DNA of 64,000 nt from Paludibacteraceae bacterium (GTDB taxonomy: Bacteria; Bacteroidota; Bacteroidia; Bacteroidales; Paludibacteraceae): positions 62,001 to 126,000 of the forward strand of contig JAFGVV010000017.1 of assembly GCA_016937795.1 (NCBI GenBank), written 5' to 3'. The stretch's first letter is position 1. Every line of letters starts with the position of its first letter. Below, piece by piece: positions 17,677 to 26,607 of the stretch. A program made the translations under genes and the position numbers. The notes below the pieces were generated by a model. It ran no database searches, was not told the origin of the DNA, and saw only the letters and a program-made list of their open reading frames with translations.

Positions 17677-18684
17677 ATGACAACAAATAACCGCCTAGTA
17701 TTAAGCTTTTTCGTATCCTTTATGTGGACATTGAATGTCAATGCACAACGAGCGAATTTCAACATGAGAGAAAATATCCCACTCGACTCGATAACACTAA
17801 GCGACCCATGTATCTTAGCCGATAAAGGCACAAACACCTATTACATGACCGGTACCGGAGGTTTGCTATGGAAAAGCAAAAACCTGCGCGAATGGACAGG
17901 GCCGCTAAGGGTGGCTCAAACTAACCCAAACTCCTGGATGGGAAAAAAACCAATGATTTGGGCTGCAGAACTTCATGAGTACAAAGGAAAATACTATTTT
18001 TTTGCAACCTTCACCAACCGCGACATCAAAATTGACACTGTGCGCGGAAATATTATCGAACGACGTGCAAGTCACATTTTGGTTAGCAACAAAGCTGAAG
18101 GACCTTATGTACCTATGAAAGATCCGGAATACCTGCCTTCACACATGCCAACATTGGATGGAACCTTTTGGGTAGAAGATGGAAAACCGTATATGATATA
18201 TTGCTACGAATGGCTTCAGAATTGGAATGGTACTATGGAAATGATAGAACTGAAGCCGGATTTGAGTGGTTCTGTTGGTAAATCAAAACTGCTTTTTAGA
18301 GCCAGCGACTCCCCCTGGAGCCGCGAGAAAGATGAAATGGGAAATATAGTTCCCAACAAAGTAACAGATGGGCCATGGATTTTCAAGACCAAAACCGGAC
18401 GACTTGGCATGATTTGGACCAGCTGGATTTATAACGCATACACGCAGGGAGTAGCGTATTCAGAAAGCGGAAAACTTGAAGGCCCCTGGTCGCATCAAAA
18501 AGAGCCCATCACAGCACCCGATTTTGGACACGGAATGATGTTTCGAACCTTTAATGGGAAACTGCTAATGTCGGTACACAGTCACAGAGTGGATAAAAAC
18601 GGACGCTATATACGAATTCCACATCTTTTTGAAGTAGATGACTCCGGCGACAATCTAAAGGTCGGTAAAAGATTTATTCCATAA
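17677..18684 (+). CDS. GH43-like glycoside hydrolase, exported
   Basis: About 335 residues from the ATG at 17677, which gives a clean signal peptide (MTTNNRLVLSFFVSFMWTLN, cleaved after VNAQ); the longer ORF from 17650 overlaps the previous gene and is not preferred. The five-bladed propeller pattern of GH43 is visible: SDPCILAD with the likely base Asp43, WAAELHEYKGKYYFFATF, LDGTFWVEDGKPYMIY, and DFGHGMMFRTFNGKLLMSVHSH. GH43 enzymes release arabinose or xylose by inversion. The position normally held by the acid Glu in E-G-P reads TDGPWIF (Asp231), a change also found in some GH43-like groups. Located 10 bp after the iron-sulfur gene. Confidence 0.85.
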   Translation: MTTNNRLVLSFFVSFMWTLNVNAQRANFNMRENIPLDSITLSDPCILADKGTNTYYMTGTGGLLWKSKNLREWTGPLRVAQTNPNSWMGKKPMIWAAELHEYKGKYYFFATFTNRDIKIDTVRGNIIERRASHILVSNKAEGPYVPMKDPEYLPSHMPTLDGTFWVEDGKPYMIYCYEWLQNWNGTMEMIELKPDLSGSVGKSKLLFRASDSPWSREKDEMGNIVPNKVTDGPWIFKTKTGRLGMIWTSWIYNAYTQGVAYSESGKLEGPWSHQKEPITAPDFGHGMMFRTFNGKLLMSVHSHRVDKNGRYIRIPHLFEVDDSGDNLKVGKRFIP

Positions 18685-19037
18685 TGAGCAAAGTTCGCCA
18701 AATGTATGTTCGTTGAAATATTAAATGATATGTTTCTAACACAATAGAACACACCGAAATTATTTAAGAAAAAAAAAAATCGTATCAGCACATTCAGGTC
18801 CCGAAACAACACTGAATTTATACACATTTCCTACTCATTTTTATCGTAGAACCGACCTACAGGCTATTGTAGACACATATCCGAACAGCTATAAATGTAT
18901 TGACCTGTTTTTTATATAATTTGACCAATAATTGTTGACTTGAACGTTCAGGAAAAGATAAATTTGCATTGTCACAAATTATTCAATTGAATCACTATTG
19001 AATTAACATTCAATACTTTGAACAAACACAAAACAGG
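18685..19037. other. intergenic region before the hybrid regulator, 353 bp
   Basis: AT-rich, no ORF of interest and no clear terminator after the GH43 gene. The right end carries a promoter (18935-18966). Nothing else recognised. Confidence 0.5.
18935..18966 (+). promoter_or_regulatory. Bacteroidota-type promoter for the hybrid regulator
   Basis: TTGACT from 18935 (-33 region) and TAAATTTG at 18959-18966 (-7, TAnnTTTG), about 21 bp apart. Predicted start near 18973, some 65 nt before the start codon. Confidence 0.55.
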
Positions 19038-22000
19038 ATGAAAAAAGCATTCATTACAATACTTTTCTCATTGATTTCGCTGCATTTAGTTTTAGGAGCA
19101 TCACTTCAATTTGTAAAATATCAGGTAGAAAACGGACTTTCGCATAACACAGTTTGGTGTAGTTTACAGGATAGCTACGACTTCATGTGGTTTGGAACCA
19201 GCGATGGTCTCAACTGCTTCGATGGGAAATCATTCAGAACATTCAGATATGATGCTGCCAATCAGAACTCTCTTGGCAACAACTTTGTACTTTCACTTTA
19301 CGAAGATCAATCTGGAGACATTTGGGTAGGCACTCAAAAAGGTCTGTATCGTTTCGATAGAAAAAACGAACGTTTTACTTCTTTCTCGTTTGCAACCGAA
19401 GATGGTGTGTACGTAAGTTCGCCGGTAAACAGTATACTGAAAACAAACAATGGTTTTCTATGGCTGGCAACTCAGGGACAGGGAATTTTTATTTTCGACG
19501 AAAAAAATAAAACACTCCTGCAAAATAGTGCACACACTCACTTTGTTGCAGCACTCACTCAGTCGCCCGATGGTAAAATATATGCTAGTTCACGTCACGA
19601 TGGATTAATTTGTTTCAACAAAGAAGGAAAGTATCTGACTTCATATTACAACGAGAACAATCTGCTTTCGCCGCAACAAACCGAAATCAATGCCATCAGC
19701 TATCATGTGGGAGCAGTTTGGTTCAACACTGGCACTTACGGTTTTTGTCGTTTGGACCCGGTGACAGGAAAAATCAAAAGCTACCGCGACCGATTGACAT
19801 CTGTGTCGAACATAAAGTGCATTTATCCATATTCCGAAAACAAATTATGGCTTGGTGGCGATAATGGACTCTACGAATTCGATATTCAAACAGAAAACAT
19901 CAACCGTATCGATCAACCTTCCGATCCCCATAGCTTATCCGACCATTCAATTTATCACATTAGCAGCGACCGCGAAAAAGGAATCTGGATATGTACTTAT
20001 TTAGGTGGCATCAACTATTTATCCGGTAATCAAAAACCTTTCGAACACTACTATCCCGAAAACAAGAATTCGTCTTTACAGGCAAAAGCAATTAGTCAGT
20101 TTTGTGAAGACGAAGACGGGAATATATGGATAGGTTCCGAAGACGGAGGATTACACTTTCTGAACACAAGAACCAAGGAGTTTGAAAACTATAAACCAAC
20201 AGGAAATGCTAATAGCCTGAGTTACCACAATATTCACACATTAATGCTCGATGGCGACAAACTTTGGATTGGCACTTCATCGCGCGGAATTGATGTTTAT
20301 GACAGAAAAACCGGTAAGTTTAAAAACTATCAGCATCGTCGCGACAATAATCAGACTATATGTGATAACTCAATCAACTCAATTTACAAAACCCGTAATA
20401 ACACTATTCTCATCGGCACTTCATGGGGACTTAGTCAGTACAACAGCACCGAAGACAACTTTTCAATAATTGGCGAACTGGGCAATATGGTGCATGTTTT
20501 TGACATCCATGAAGATTATGCCGGCGATTTATGGATTGCAACTTACAACGCGGGAGTGTTCAGGAGAAAAGAAGGCTCACAAAAATGGGAAAACTATACT
20601 AATTCTGCCAACGACAGTTCCTCTATTTGCTCAAATAGTATTATTACAATTTTCGAAGACAAACAGCACAATATCTGGTTTGGTTCCGAAGGTGCAGGCA
20701 TGTGTCGTTTCGAGCGCGATAAAAATAATTTTGTAGCCTATCAGGCAGTCAATAAACTGATTAAAAATCCGGTTATATATTCGATAGAACAGGATAAAAA
20801 AGCAAATTTCTGGATTGGTACAAATGCCGGCCTGATATTTATCAATCCTACAGGTGCAGGACACCCAATGGTATATAACAAATCGGATGGTTTACAGAGT
20901 AATCAGTTTAATTTTCGATCGTCGCTTAAAACCAAAAACGGAAAAATGTATTTTGGTGGTATAAATGGATTTAGCGCATTCGTACCCGAAGAAATAAACC
21001 CAAATAACTATGTTCCTTCAGTAAGGTATGTGAGTTTAAAACTTCTGAATAAAAACACAAAAATATCAGATTCACAAACAAATAAAGATTTCTTATTATT
21101 CGAAAAAGAATCGGTGAAACTTAAATACAACGAAAATAGTTTTACCGTTTCGTTTGCAGCACTCAGTTTTCAGGCTCCGGAAAAAAACAGCTATGTATAC
21201 AAACTGGAAGGATTAGACAATAACTGGATTTATACCGAAAACGGCAATAATACAGTCACTTTTAACAATCTCCCTTCAGGTAAATATAATTTGCATATAA
21301 AGGGTTCGAACAACGATGGGTTGTGGAACGAAAATGCTACGACACTTCACATCAATATTTTACCACCATTCTGGGAAACAAAATTTGCATATCTTGTTTA
21401 CTTCCTTATTCTAAGTGCATTTGCATACTGGTCGTACAAACGCTGGTTGCGTCGATTGCAGCTGAAAAACGAAGAACTTATCCGCTCACATCGCGAACGT
21501 CAGGAGAAAGATAACTATTTGTCGAAAATTAATTTTTTTACAAACATTTCACACGAAATCAGGACACCACTGACATTGATCAAATTGCCTCTTGAACGTA
21601 TTCTGAGCTCAGGAGATGGAAACGAAGACACACGCAACCATCTAAAAACCATAAATAAAAATACGGAATACTTACTAAACCTGATAAATCAGCTACTTGA
21701 TTTTCGAAAAACCGAACAAACTGAATTCACACTTCATAAGGAGCAATTGAATATACGGGAACTACTTATTGCTATACGCGAACGATATGTGCAGGCCGCA
21801 GCATTAAAGGACTTGAACATAGTATTGCAAATGCCCGATGAAGAGATTACGAATTGTATCGACAAAGAAGCATTTAACAAAATCATAAGCAATTTGCTGA
21901 GCAATGCAATGAAATATGCGAAAAAAGAAATTACAATTGTTTTAAATGCTGATTCAGAAAATTTAAGTATAAGTGTTGCTGACGATGGCCCTGGTATAAA

Positions 22001-23075
22001 TGAGTCGGAAAGAAGCAAAATCTTTGATGTGTTCTATCAAACGAACCATAGTGAGCCGGGCACAGGCATAGGACTTACACTTGCACGCTCACTAACTGAA
22101 AAGCATGGCGGCCAACTGCATCTTGTTAAAAACGAAAAAGGCGGTGCTACTTTTATAATAACATTAGGGATTGAAAACAACTGTGGGGAAACATACGCAT
22201 CAACCGAAATAAAAGTAGCAGAATATGTGGGAACTGCAACTGAGGTACGTAAGAATCAGGAAAACAATGCTGAAGACAAAAAAGCAAATATACTTCTGGC
22301 AGAGGACAATGCTGACCTTCTGGAACTTACATACTCTTTTCTTTCTCAATACTACGTGGTAAGCAAAGTTACAAATGGAAAAGAAGCATTGGCAAAGCTG
22401 AGTGAGCAAAATTTCGATGTGGTGGTAAGTGACATCATGATGCCGGAAATGGACGGTTACCAATTGTGTGAAGCCATAAAAACCGAAAATCAATACAGTC
22501 ACATTCCGGTCGTGCTACTCACTGCTAAAACAAATGTGGAATCGAAAATATCCGGGTTGGAACATGGTTCTGATGCTTACATCGAAAAACCCTTCTCGCT
22601 CGAACATTTATATTCTCAAATTGAAAATCTGATTCATTCACGTCAAAAACTAAAGGAACTTTTTGCCGGCACACCGCTGCTCGCAGCAGTGGAAATTGCG
22701 GTTTCTAAAAAGGATAAAGCATACATCGATAAACTCAACGAAGAGATTGAAAAACATATGCTCGACGTAAACTTCTCAATCGACACACTGGCTGAAGTTA
22801 TGAATATGAGCCGATCAAACTTTTACCGGAAAATCAAAAGTATTTCAGGAATGTCGCCCAATGATTATCTGAAAACAATCAGATTAAAAAAGGCTGCTGA
22901 ATTACTTCTGAGTCAGGAATACCGTATCAACGAAGTGTACGAACAGGCCGGCTTCAGTTCTTCATCCTATTTTGCCAAATGTTTCAAAGAACAATTCGGA
23001 ATGTTACCACGCGAGTTTGTACAAAAATCGCTGCAATCACTTCAAAACAATGAAGAAGAAACAGAAGAAGCATAA
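19038..23075 (+). CDS. hybrid two-component system regulator (HTCS)
   Basis: A 1345-residue one-piece sensor and transcription factor. A signal peptide or first TM (about 1-21) leads into two seven-bladed propellers made of Reg_prop repeats (W-F/I-G-T/S-x-x-G-L units such as MWFGTSDGL, IWVGTQKGLYRFD), then a Y_Y_Y domain (YVYKLEGLDNNWIYTENG, about 710-775) and a TM helix (about 780-803). The cytoplasmic part has a HisKA domain with His839 (ISHEIRTPLT), HATPase (DDGPGI; GTGIGLTLA), receiver with Asp1132 (VVSDIMMPEMDG) and an AraC-type HTH (about 1235-1330). HTCS proteins bind oligosaccharides outside and switch on sugar-use loci. The GH76 gene directly downstream is the obvious target. Confidence 0.95.
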   Translation: MKKAFITILFSLISLHLVLGASLQFVKYQVENGLSHNTVWCSLQDSYDFMWFGTSDGLNCFDGKSFRTFRYDAANQNSLGNNFVLSLYEDQSGDIWVGTQKGLYRFDRKNERFTSFSFATEDGVYVSSPVNSILKTNNGFLWLATQGQGIFIFDEKNKTLLQNSAHTHFVAALTQSPDGKIYASSRHDGLICFNKEGKYLTSYYNENNLLSPQQTEINAISYHVGAVWFNTGTYGFCRLDPVTGKIKSYRDRLTSVSNIKCIYPYSENKLWLGGDNGLYEFDIQTENINRIDQPSDPHSLSDHSIYHISSDREKGIWICTYLGGINYLSGNQKPFEHYYPENKNSSLQAKAISQFCEDEDGNIWIGSEDGGLHFLNTRTKEFENYKPTGNANSLSYHNIHTLMLDGDKLWIGTSSRGIDVYDRKTGKFKNYQHRRDNNQTICDNSINSIYKTRNNTILIGTSWGLSQYNSTEDNFSIIGELGNMVHVFDIHEDYAGDLWIATYNAGVFRRKEGSQKWENYTNSANDSSSICSNSIITIFEDKQHNIWFGSEGAGMCRFERDKNNFVAYQAVNKLIKNPVIYSIEQDKKANFWIGTNAGLIFINPTGAGHPMVYNKSDGLQSNQFNFRSSLKTKNGKMYFGGINGFSAFVPEEINPNNYVPSVRYVSLKLLNKNTKISDSQTNKDFLLFEKESVKLKYNENSFTVSFAALSFQAPEKNSYVYKLEGLDNNWIYTENGNNTVTFNNLPSGKYNLHIKGSNNDGLWNENATTLHINILPPFWETKFAYLVYFLILSAFAYWSYKRWLRRLQLKNEELIRSHRERQEKDNYLSKINFFTNISHEIRTPLTLIKLPLERILSSGDGNEDTRNHLKTINKNTEYLLNLINQLLDFRKTEQTEFTLHKEQLNIRELLIAIRERYVQAAALKDLNIVLQMPDEEITNCIDKEAFNKIISNLLSNAMKYAKKEITIVLNADSENLSISVADDGPGINESERSKIFDVFYQTNHSEPGTGIGLTLARSLTEKHGGQLHLVKNEKGGATFIITLGIENNCGETYASTEIKVAEYVGTATEVRKNQENNAEDKKANILLAEDNADLLELTYSFLSQYYVVSKVTNGKEALAKLSEQNFDVVVSDIMMPEMDGYQLCEAIKTENQYSHIPVVLLTAKTNVESKISGLEHGSDAYIEKPFSLEHLYSQIENLIHSRQKLKELFAGTPLLAAVEIAVSKKDKAYIDKLNEEIEKHMLDVNFSIDTLAEVMNMSRSNFYRKIKSISGMSPNDYLKTIRLKKAAELLLSQEYRINEVYEQAGFSSSSYFAKCFKEQFGMLPREFVQKSLQSLQNNEEETEEA

Positions 23076-23127
23076 GACTCACAGAAACTGATTATTTTTT
23101 CACATATCACACTAAACATTTATTATT

Positions 23128-26100
23128 TTGAAAGTATCATTCAAATCTCTTTATGTGCTTATAACAGTATGTTTATCAGCATCTTTTCAAAGCATATCGG
23201 CGCAGTATCAACAATTTGCGCCCGTGGCCGACAAACTACAAAAAGCTGCACATTCTGAATTTTACAACGGGCAGTACTACAACCACAATAACACCGGAAA
23301 TGCTGCATGGAATTATTGGTGGAATTCGCATGGTGTGGATGCATATATGGATGGATTTTTACGCGAAAGAAGCGACTGGTATAAGTTGCGTGCAAGAACT
23401 TTACTTAGTGGTATTAAGCAAACAAACGGATCAAAATACCCAACGACTTTTTATGATGACATGGCCTGGCTTGCCATTGCATCGCTTCGAGGATACGAAT
23501 ATACCGGCGATAATGAGTATCTGAATGCTGTAAATGCTTTATGGACTGATATGAAAACAGGACAGCAATCTTCTTACGGAGGTGCAATTCAATGGAATAA
23601 AAGCGCACCCTATTCGTTGAACGCCTGCACAAACGGACCAGCCATTATTTTAGCCACCAGACTATACCGATTGAGAGGTACAAATGCCGACCTGAACATT
23701 GCGCTGAATATTTACAATTGGATGAAAACCGCTTTGGTAAATCCTAACAACGGTGAAGTATGGGACAATTTCAATTCCGACACAAAAATAACCAATAAAT
23801 CATGGATTTTTTCGTACAATCAGGGTACATGGATAGGAGCTAACCTGGAACTTTACAAAGCTACGGGCCAACAACAATATCTCGACGAAGCAGTAAAAAC
23901 TGCCAATACAGCTATAAAAAATCATACCGGAGGCATTCTTTACCCTATGGCAGGTGGTGGCGATGGCGGTCTGTTCAATGGCATTTTCATTCGTTATCTG
24001 GCCCTGCTGGCCCGCGAAGGAAACATTTCACAGACTTTGAAAAATCAGTATATTGCCATCATTCGTTCAACAGCCATGGGAATGAAAAATCATGGTATCA
24101 ATCCGAAAAACAACACCGTATCCTCACGCTGGGCTGTGGCTCCGGACGACAACACCGACTATTCAAATCAGCTCAGTGGCGTCATGCTGGCCGAAGCTGC
24201 GGCCTCCACCGACTTGTGTGGTCTGTATCCCAACGATATGTATCACGGCAAAATGATTTATCTCAAAGAAGGCAATTACAGCAATGCACAAATAGTTGCC
24301 AAAGGTATCAGTGCAAACAGTATTTCCTCACTCAGCATTCCATATGGCCTCTCTATAGTAGCATTTTCGGCCGATAATTTTAGTGGCGACAGCATCGTTT
24401 TCGCTACAAATCAGGAAAAACTCGAAGCATGGGACAATAGAATAATGTCGCTTCGAATAATCAAATCAGGAACAGGAGAAGGTTTAAAAGCACAGTATTT
24501 CGAAGGAAATAATTTTGAAGTACTCAAAATTTCAGGTGTCGATGCAAAAATCGATTTCGATTGGGGCGAAGGATCTGTTGACGAATCAAAACTTAGCCCC
24601 GACAATTTTTCCGCCAAATGGAACGGGCTCATCGAGCCTCGATATAGCGGAAAGTATGTATTTATAGTCAGTGCAAGCGATAGCGCAGTACTTTGGATTA
24701 ATCAAACAGAAATCTTCAATTCGGCAAAAACATCCGGAAACGTGAGCGATACAATTGATTTGGAAGCCGGCCTGCGTTACGAAATTTCACTGAATTACAA
24801 AGCTCTGACAGGAACAGCTGCCTGCAAACTCGAATGGAAAAGTCAGCAACAAACACTCGAAGTAGTACCAGCTTCGCAACTGTATGTAAGAGCACCATAC
24901 ACACTCGGCCTGGTGACCGTATATGCCGATTGTGACTATAAGGGATTCTATGGCGGATTGTATACCGGAGATTATAATTCGCAGGATTTGAATACGCTTG
25001 GCATACTAACAAACGATATTGCGTCTGTGAAAGTAAACGAAGGTTTTAAAGCCGTTTTTTACGATCATGATAATTTTTCGGGTGATTCTATTATTATCAC
25101 CACAGACAGCACCTGTCTTCGGAGTTGGGAAAATCGTGTAAAATCGGCAAAAGTATTAACCCATGGCGATACCTCCCTCGAGGGAATTTATTATTTGCGA
25201 AACAGAGCAACCAATTTCAATATGGAAGTGACAGGTGGATATACAAACACAAACGATGCCGCGAATATACAGATGGGACCCATAAGAACAACAATAAACC
25301 AACACTTTATATTTACTCATATTTCAAACGGTTTATATCTTATCAGGGCCGAACATAGTCACAAAGCATTAGAAGTGGCCTCGCTCAATAAATTTGATGG
25401 TGCAAACGTTCAGCAAATGGCCACAAAAGGCACCGACAATCAATACTTTGTAGCAATACGCACCGACGATGGATATCATAAATTTGCAGCCCTGCATTCA
25501 GGAAAAATCATTGAAGCTGCCAGTACTTTGAGCAATGCCAATGTCCGTCAGCTCAGCAATATGAATCAAACACGCGGACAATGGCAACTGTTAGCTGTTG
25601 ATTATCCGAGGGGAAATGGAACAGGACTAAATGCCGAATACTATAATGGTCAGAACTTCAACAACTTCCGATTCAGCAGGATGGATACTACCATAAACTA
25701 TCATTGGGGAAACGGAGCACCCGATCCGCGTGTAAATGCCGATAATTTTTCGGTTCGTTGGACGGGTAAAATATTGCCCCGTTTCAGCGATAACTATACT
25801 TTCTACATAAACAGCGATAACGGAAGAAGATTGTGGATAAATAACAAACTAATTATTGACAAATGGCTGGATGATTATGATGTGGAGTATTCCGGATCAA
25901 TCAGTCTTACTGCCAATCAACTTTACGAAATCAAACTTGAGTATTTTGATAGTTATGGTGGCGCTAGTTGTAAACTCGAATGGTTTTCGGCTTCACAGGG
26001 ACGCGAAATAGTACCGAAAAGTCAGCTTTTCGAGAAAAATACCGACACAGATATTCAAAGCGTGCCTCATTCTGTACGAATTTACCCAAATCCGGTAGTG

Positions 26101-26304
26101 GACAAAAAAATGTTTGTGAGCATCCCCGACAACATCAATGGAGATACTCAGATCAGTATTTTCGACTTATCAGGACGTAAACTGCTTGAAACACCAATCA
26201 CGAAAACAGAAAGTATTAACTTGCAAAACTTCGAAAGTGGTACCTATCTGGTTCGGATTTCAGGTAGTCAACTCAATATCCGACAAACTGTGATTGTCAG
26301 ATAA
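23128..26304 (+). CDS. T9SS-secreted GH76 family alpha-1,6-mannanase-like enzyme with accessory binding modules
   Basis: A 1058-residue protein with a TTG start: no ATG precedes the signal peptide KVSFKSLYVLITVCLSASF in frame. Modules in order: signal (1-25); GH76 catalytic domain (about 30-360) with the family Asp pair in FYDDMAWL (Asp110, Asp111); a beta/gamma-crystallin-like domain (about 370-447); PA14 (about 450-588); a second crystallin-like domain (about 590-678); a ricin-type trefoil (about 685-828); a second PA14 (about 830-968); a type A T9SS sorting domain (from IYPNPVVDKK, about 985, to the end). GH76 enzymes cut alpha-1,6-mannan, such as the yeast wall backbone. Lies 52 bp after the HTCS gene; no SusC/SusD genes accompany it. 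Confidence 0.9.
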   Translation: MKVSFKSLYVLITVCLSASFQSISAQYQQFAPVADKLQKAAHSEFYNGQYYNHNNTGNAAWNYWWNSHGVDAYMDGFLRERSDWYKLRARTLLSGIKQTNGSKYPTTFYDDMAWLAIASLRGYEYTGDNEYLNAVNALWTDMKTGQQSSYGGAIQWNKSAPYSLNACTNGPAIILATRLYRLRGTNADLNIALNIYNWMKTALVNPNNGEVWDNFNSDTKITNKSWIFSYNQGTWIGANLELYKATGQQQYLDEAVKTANTAIKNHTGGILYPMAGGGDGGLFNGIFIRYLALLAREGNISQTLKNQYIAIIRSTAMGMKNHGINPKNNTVSSRWAVAPDDNTDYSNQLSGVMLAEAAASTDLCGLYPNDMYHGKMIYLKEGNYSNAQIVAKGISANSISSLSIPYGLSIVAFSADNFSGDSIVFATNQEKLEAWDNRIMSLRIIKSGTGEGLKAQYFEGNNFEVLKISGVDAKIDFDWGEGSVDESKLSPDNFSAKWNGLIEPRYSGKYVFIVSASDSAVLWINQTEIFNSAKTSGNVSDTIDLEAGLRYEISLNYKALTGTAACKLEWKSQQQTLEVVPASQLYVRAPYTLGLVTVYADCDYKGFYGGLYTGDYNSQDLNTLGILTNDIASVKVNEGFKAVFYDHDNFSGDSIIITTDSTCLRSWENRVKSAKVLTHGDTSLEGIYYLRNRATNFNMEVTGGYTNTNDAANIQMGPIRTTINQHFIFTHISNGLYLIRAEHSHKALEVASLNKFDGANVQQMATKGTDNQYFVAIRTDDGYHKFAALHSGKIIEAASTLSNANVRQLSNMNQTRGQWQLLAVDYPRGNGTGLNAEYYNGQNFNNFRFSRMDTTINYHWGNGAPDPRVNADNFSVRWTGKILPRFSDNYTFYINSDNGRRLWINNKLIIDKWLDDYDVEYSGSISLTANQLYEIKLEYFDSYGGASCKLEWFSASQGREIVPKSQLFEKNTDTDIQSVPHSVRIYPNPVVDKKMFVSIPDNINGDTQISIFDLSGRKLLETPITKTESINLQNFESGTYLVRISGSQLNIRQTVIVR

Positions 26305-26320
26305 AAGTATCGTATTACAA

Positions 26321-26372
26321 AAAAAAGTGTATGTTCAGATTTTCAATAAATGAAATTCAACATACACTTTTC
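26321..26372. terminator. bidirectional intrinsic terminator
   Basis: AAAAAGTGTATGTT (26322-26335) pairs with AACATACACTTTT (26359-26371). It carries an A-run on one side and a T-run on the other and lies between the converging GH76 gene and FeoB-associated gene, so it can serve both. Confidence 0.8.
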
Positions 26373-26391
26373 CATATATATACAAGCTGAT

Positions 26392-26583
26392 TTACTTTGG
26401 CCGGCTACAGCTGTTTACATATCCACCTGGTCGGTTTTTGTTCAGTTCATGCCTGATATCGCACCCCGTACAGCCGCCACACGGCGATGCATTATTTTTA
26501 GCGAACACGCTTTTCAAGACGCTATAGATAGTATATGCTAAAGCCGCAAGAACGATTAGTATTACAATAATATTTTGAATCAT
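26392..26583 (-). CDS. FeoB-associated Cys-rich membrane protein
   Basis: A 63-residue protein with one N-terminal TM helix (about 4-24, NIIVILIVLAALAYTIYSVL) and a short cytoplasmic tail with the cluster CGGCTGC and a late Cys, the pattern of the small proteins encoded after feoB in many anaerobes. They are thought to help ferrous iron transport, perhaps by handing iron to or from FeoB, but the mechanism is not known. The gene lies 24 bp after feoAB on the same strand, so it is in the same transcript. Confidence 0.88.
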   Translation of the reverse strand: MIQNIIVILIVLAALAYTIYSVLKSVFAKNNASPCGGCTGCDIRHELNKNRPGGYVNSCSRPK

Positions 26584-26607
26584 ACGTGTATAAATTTAAA
26601 TAAGTTC

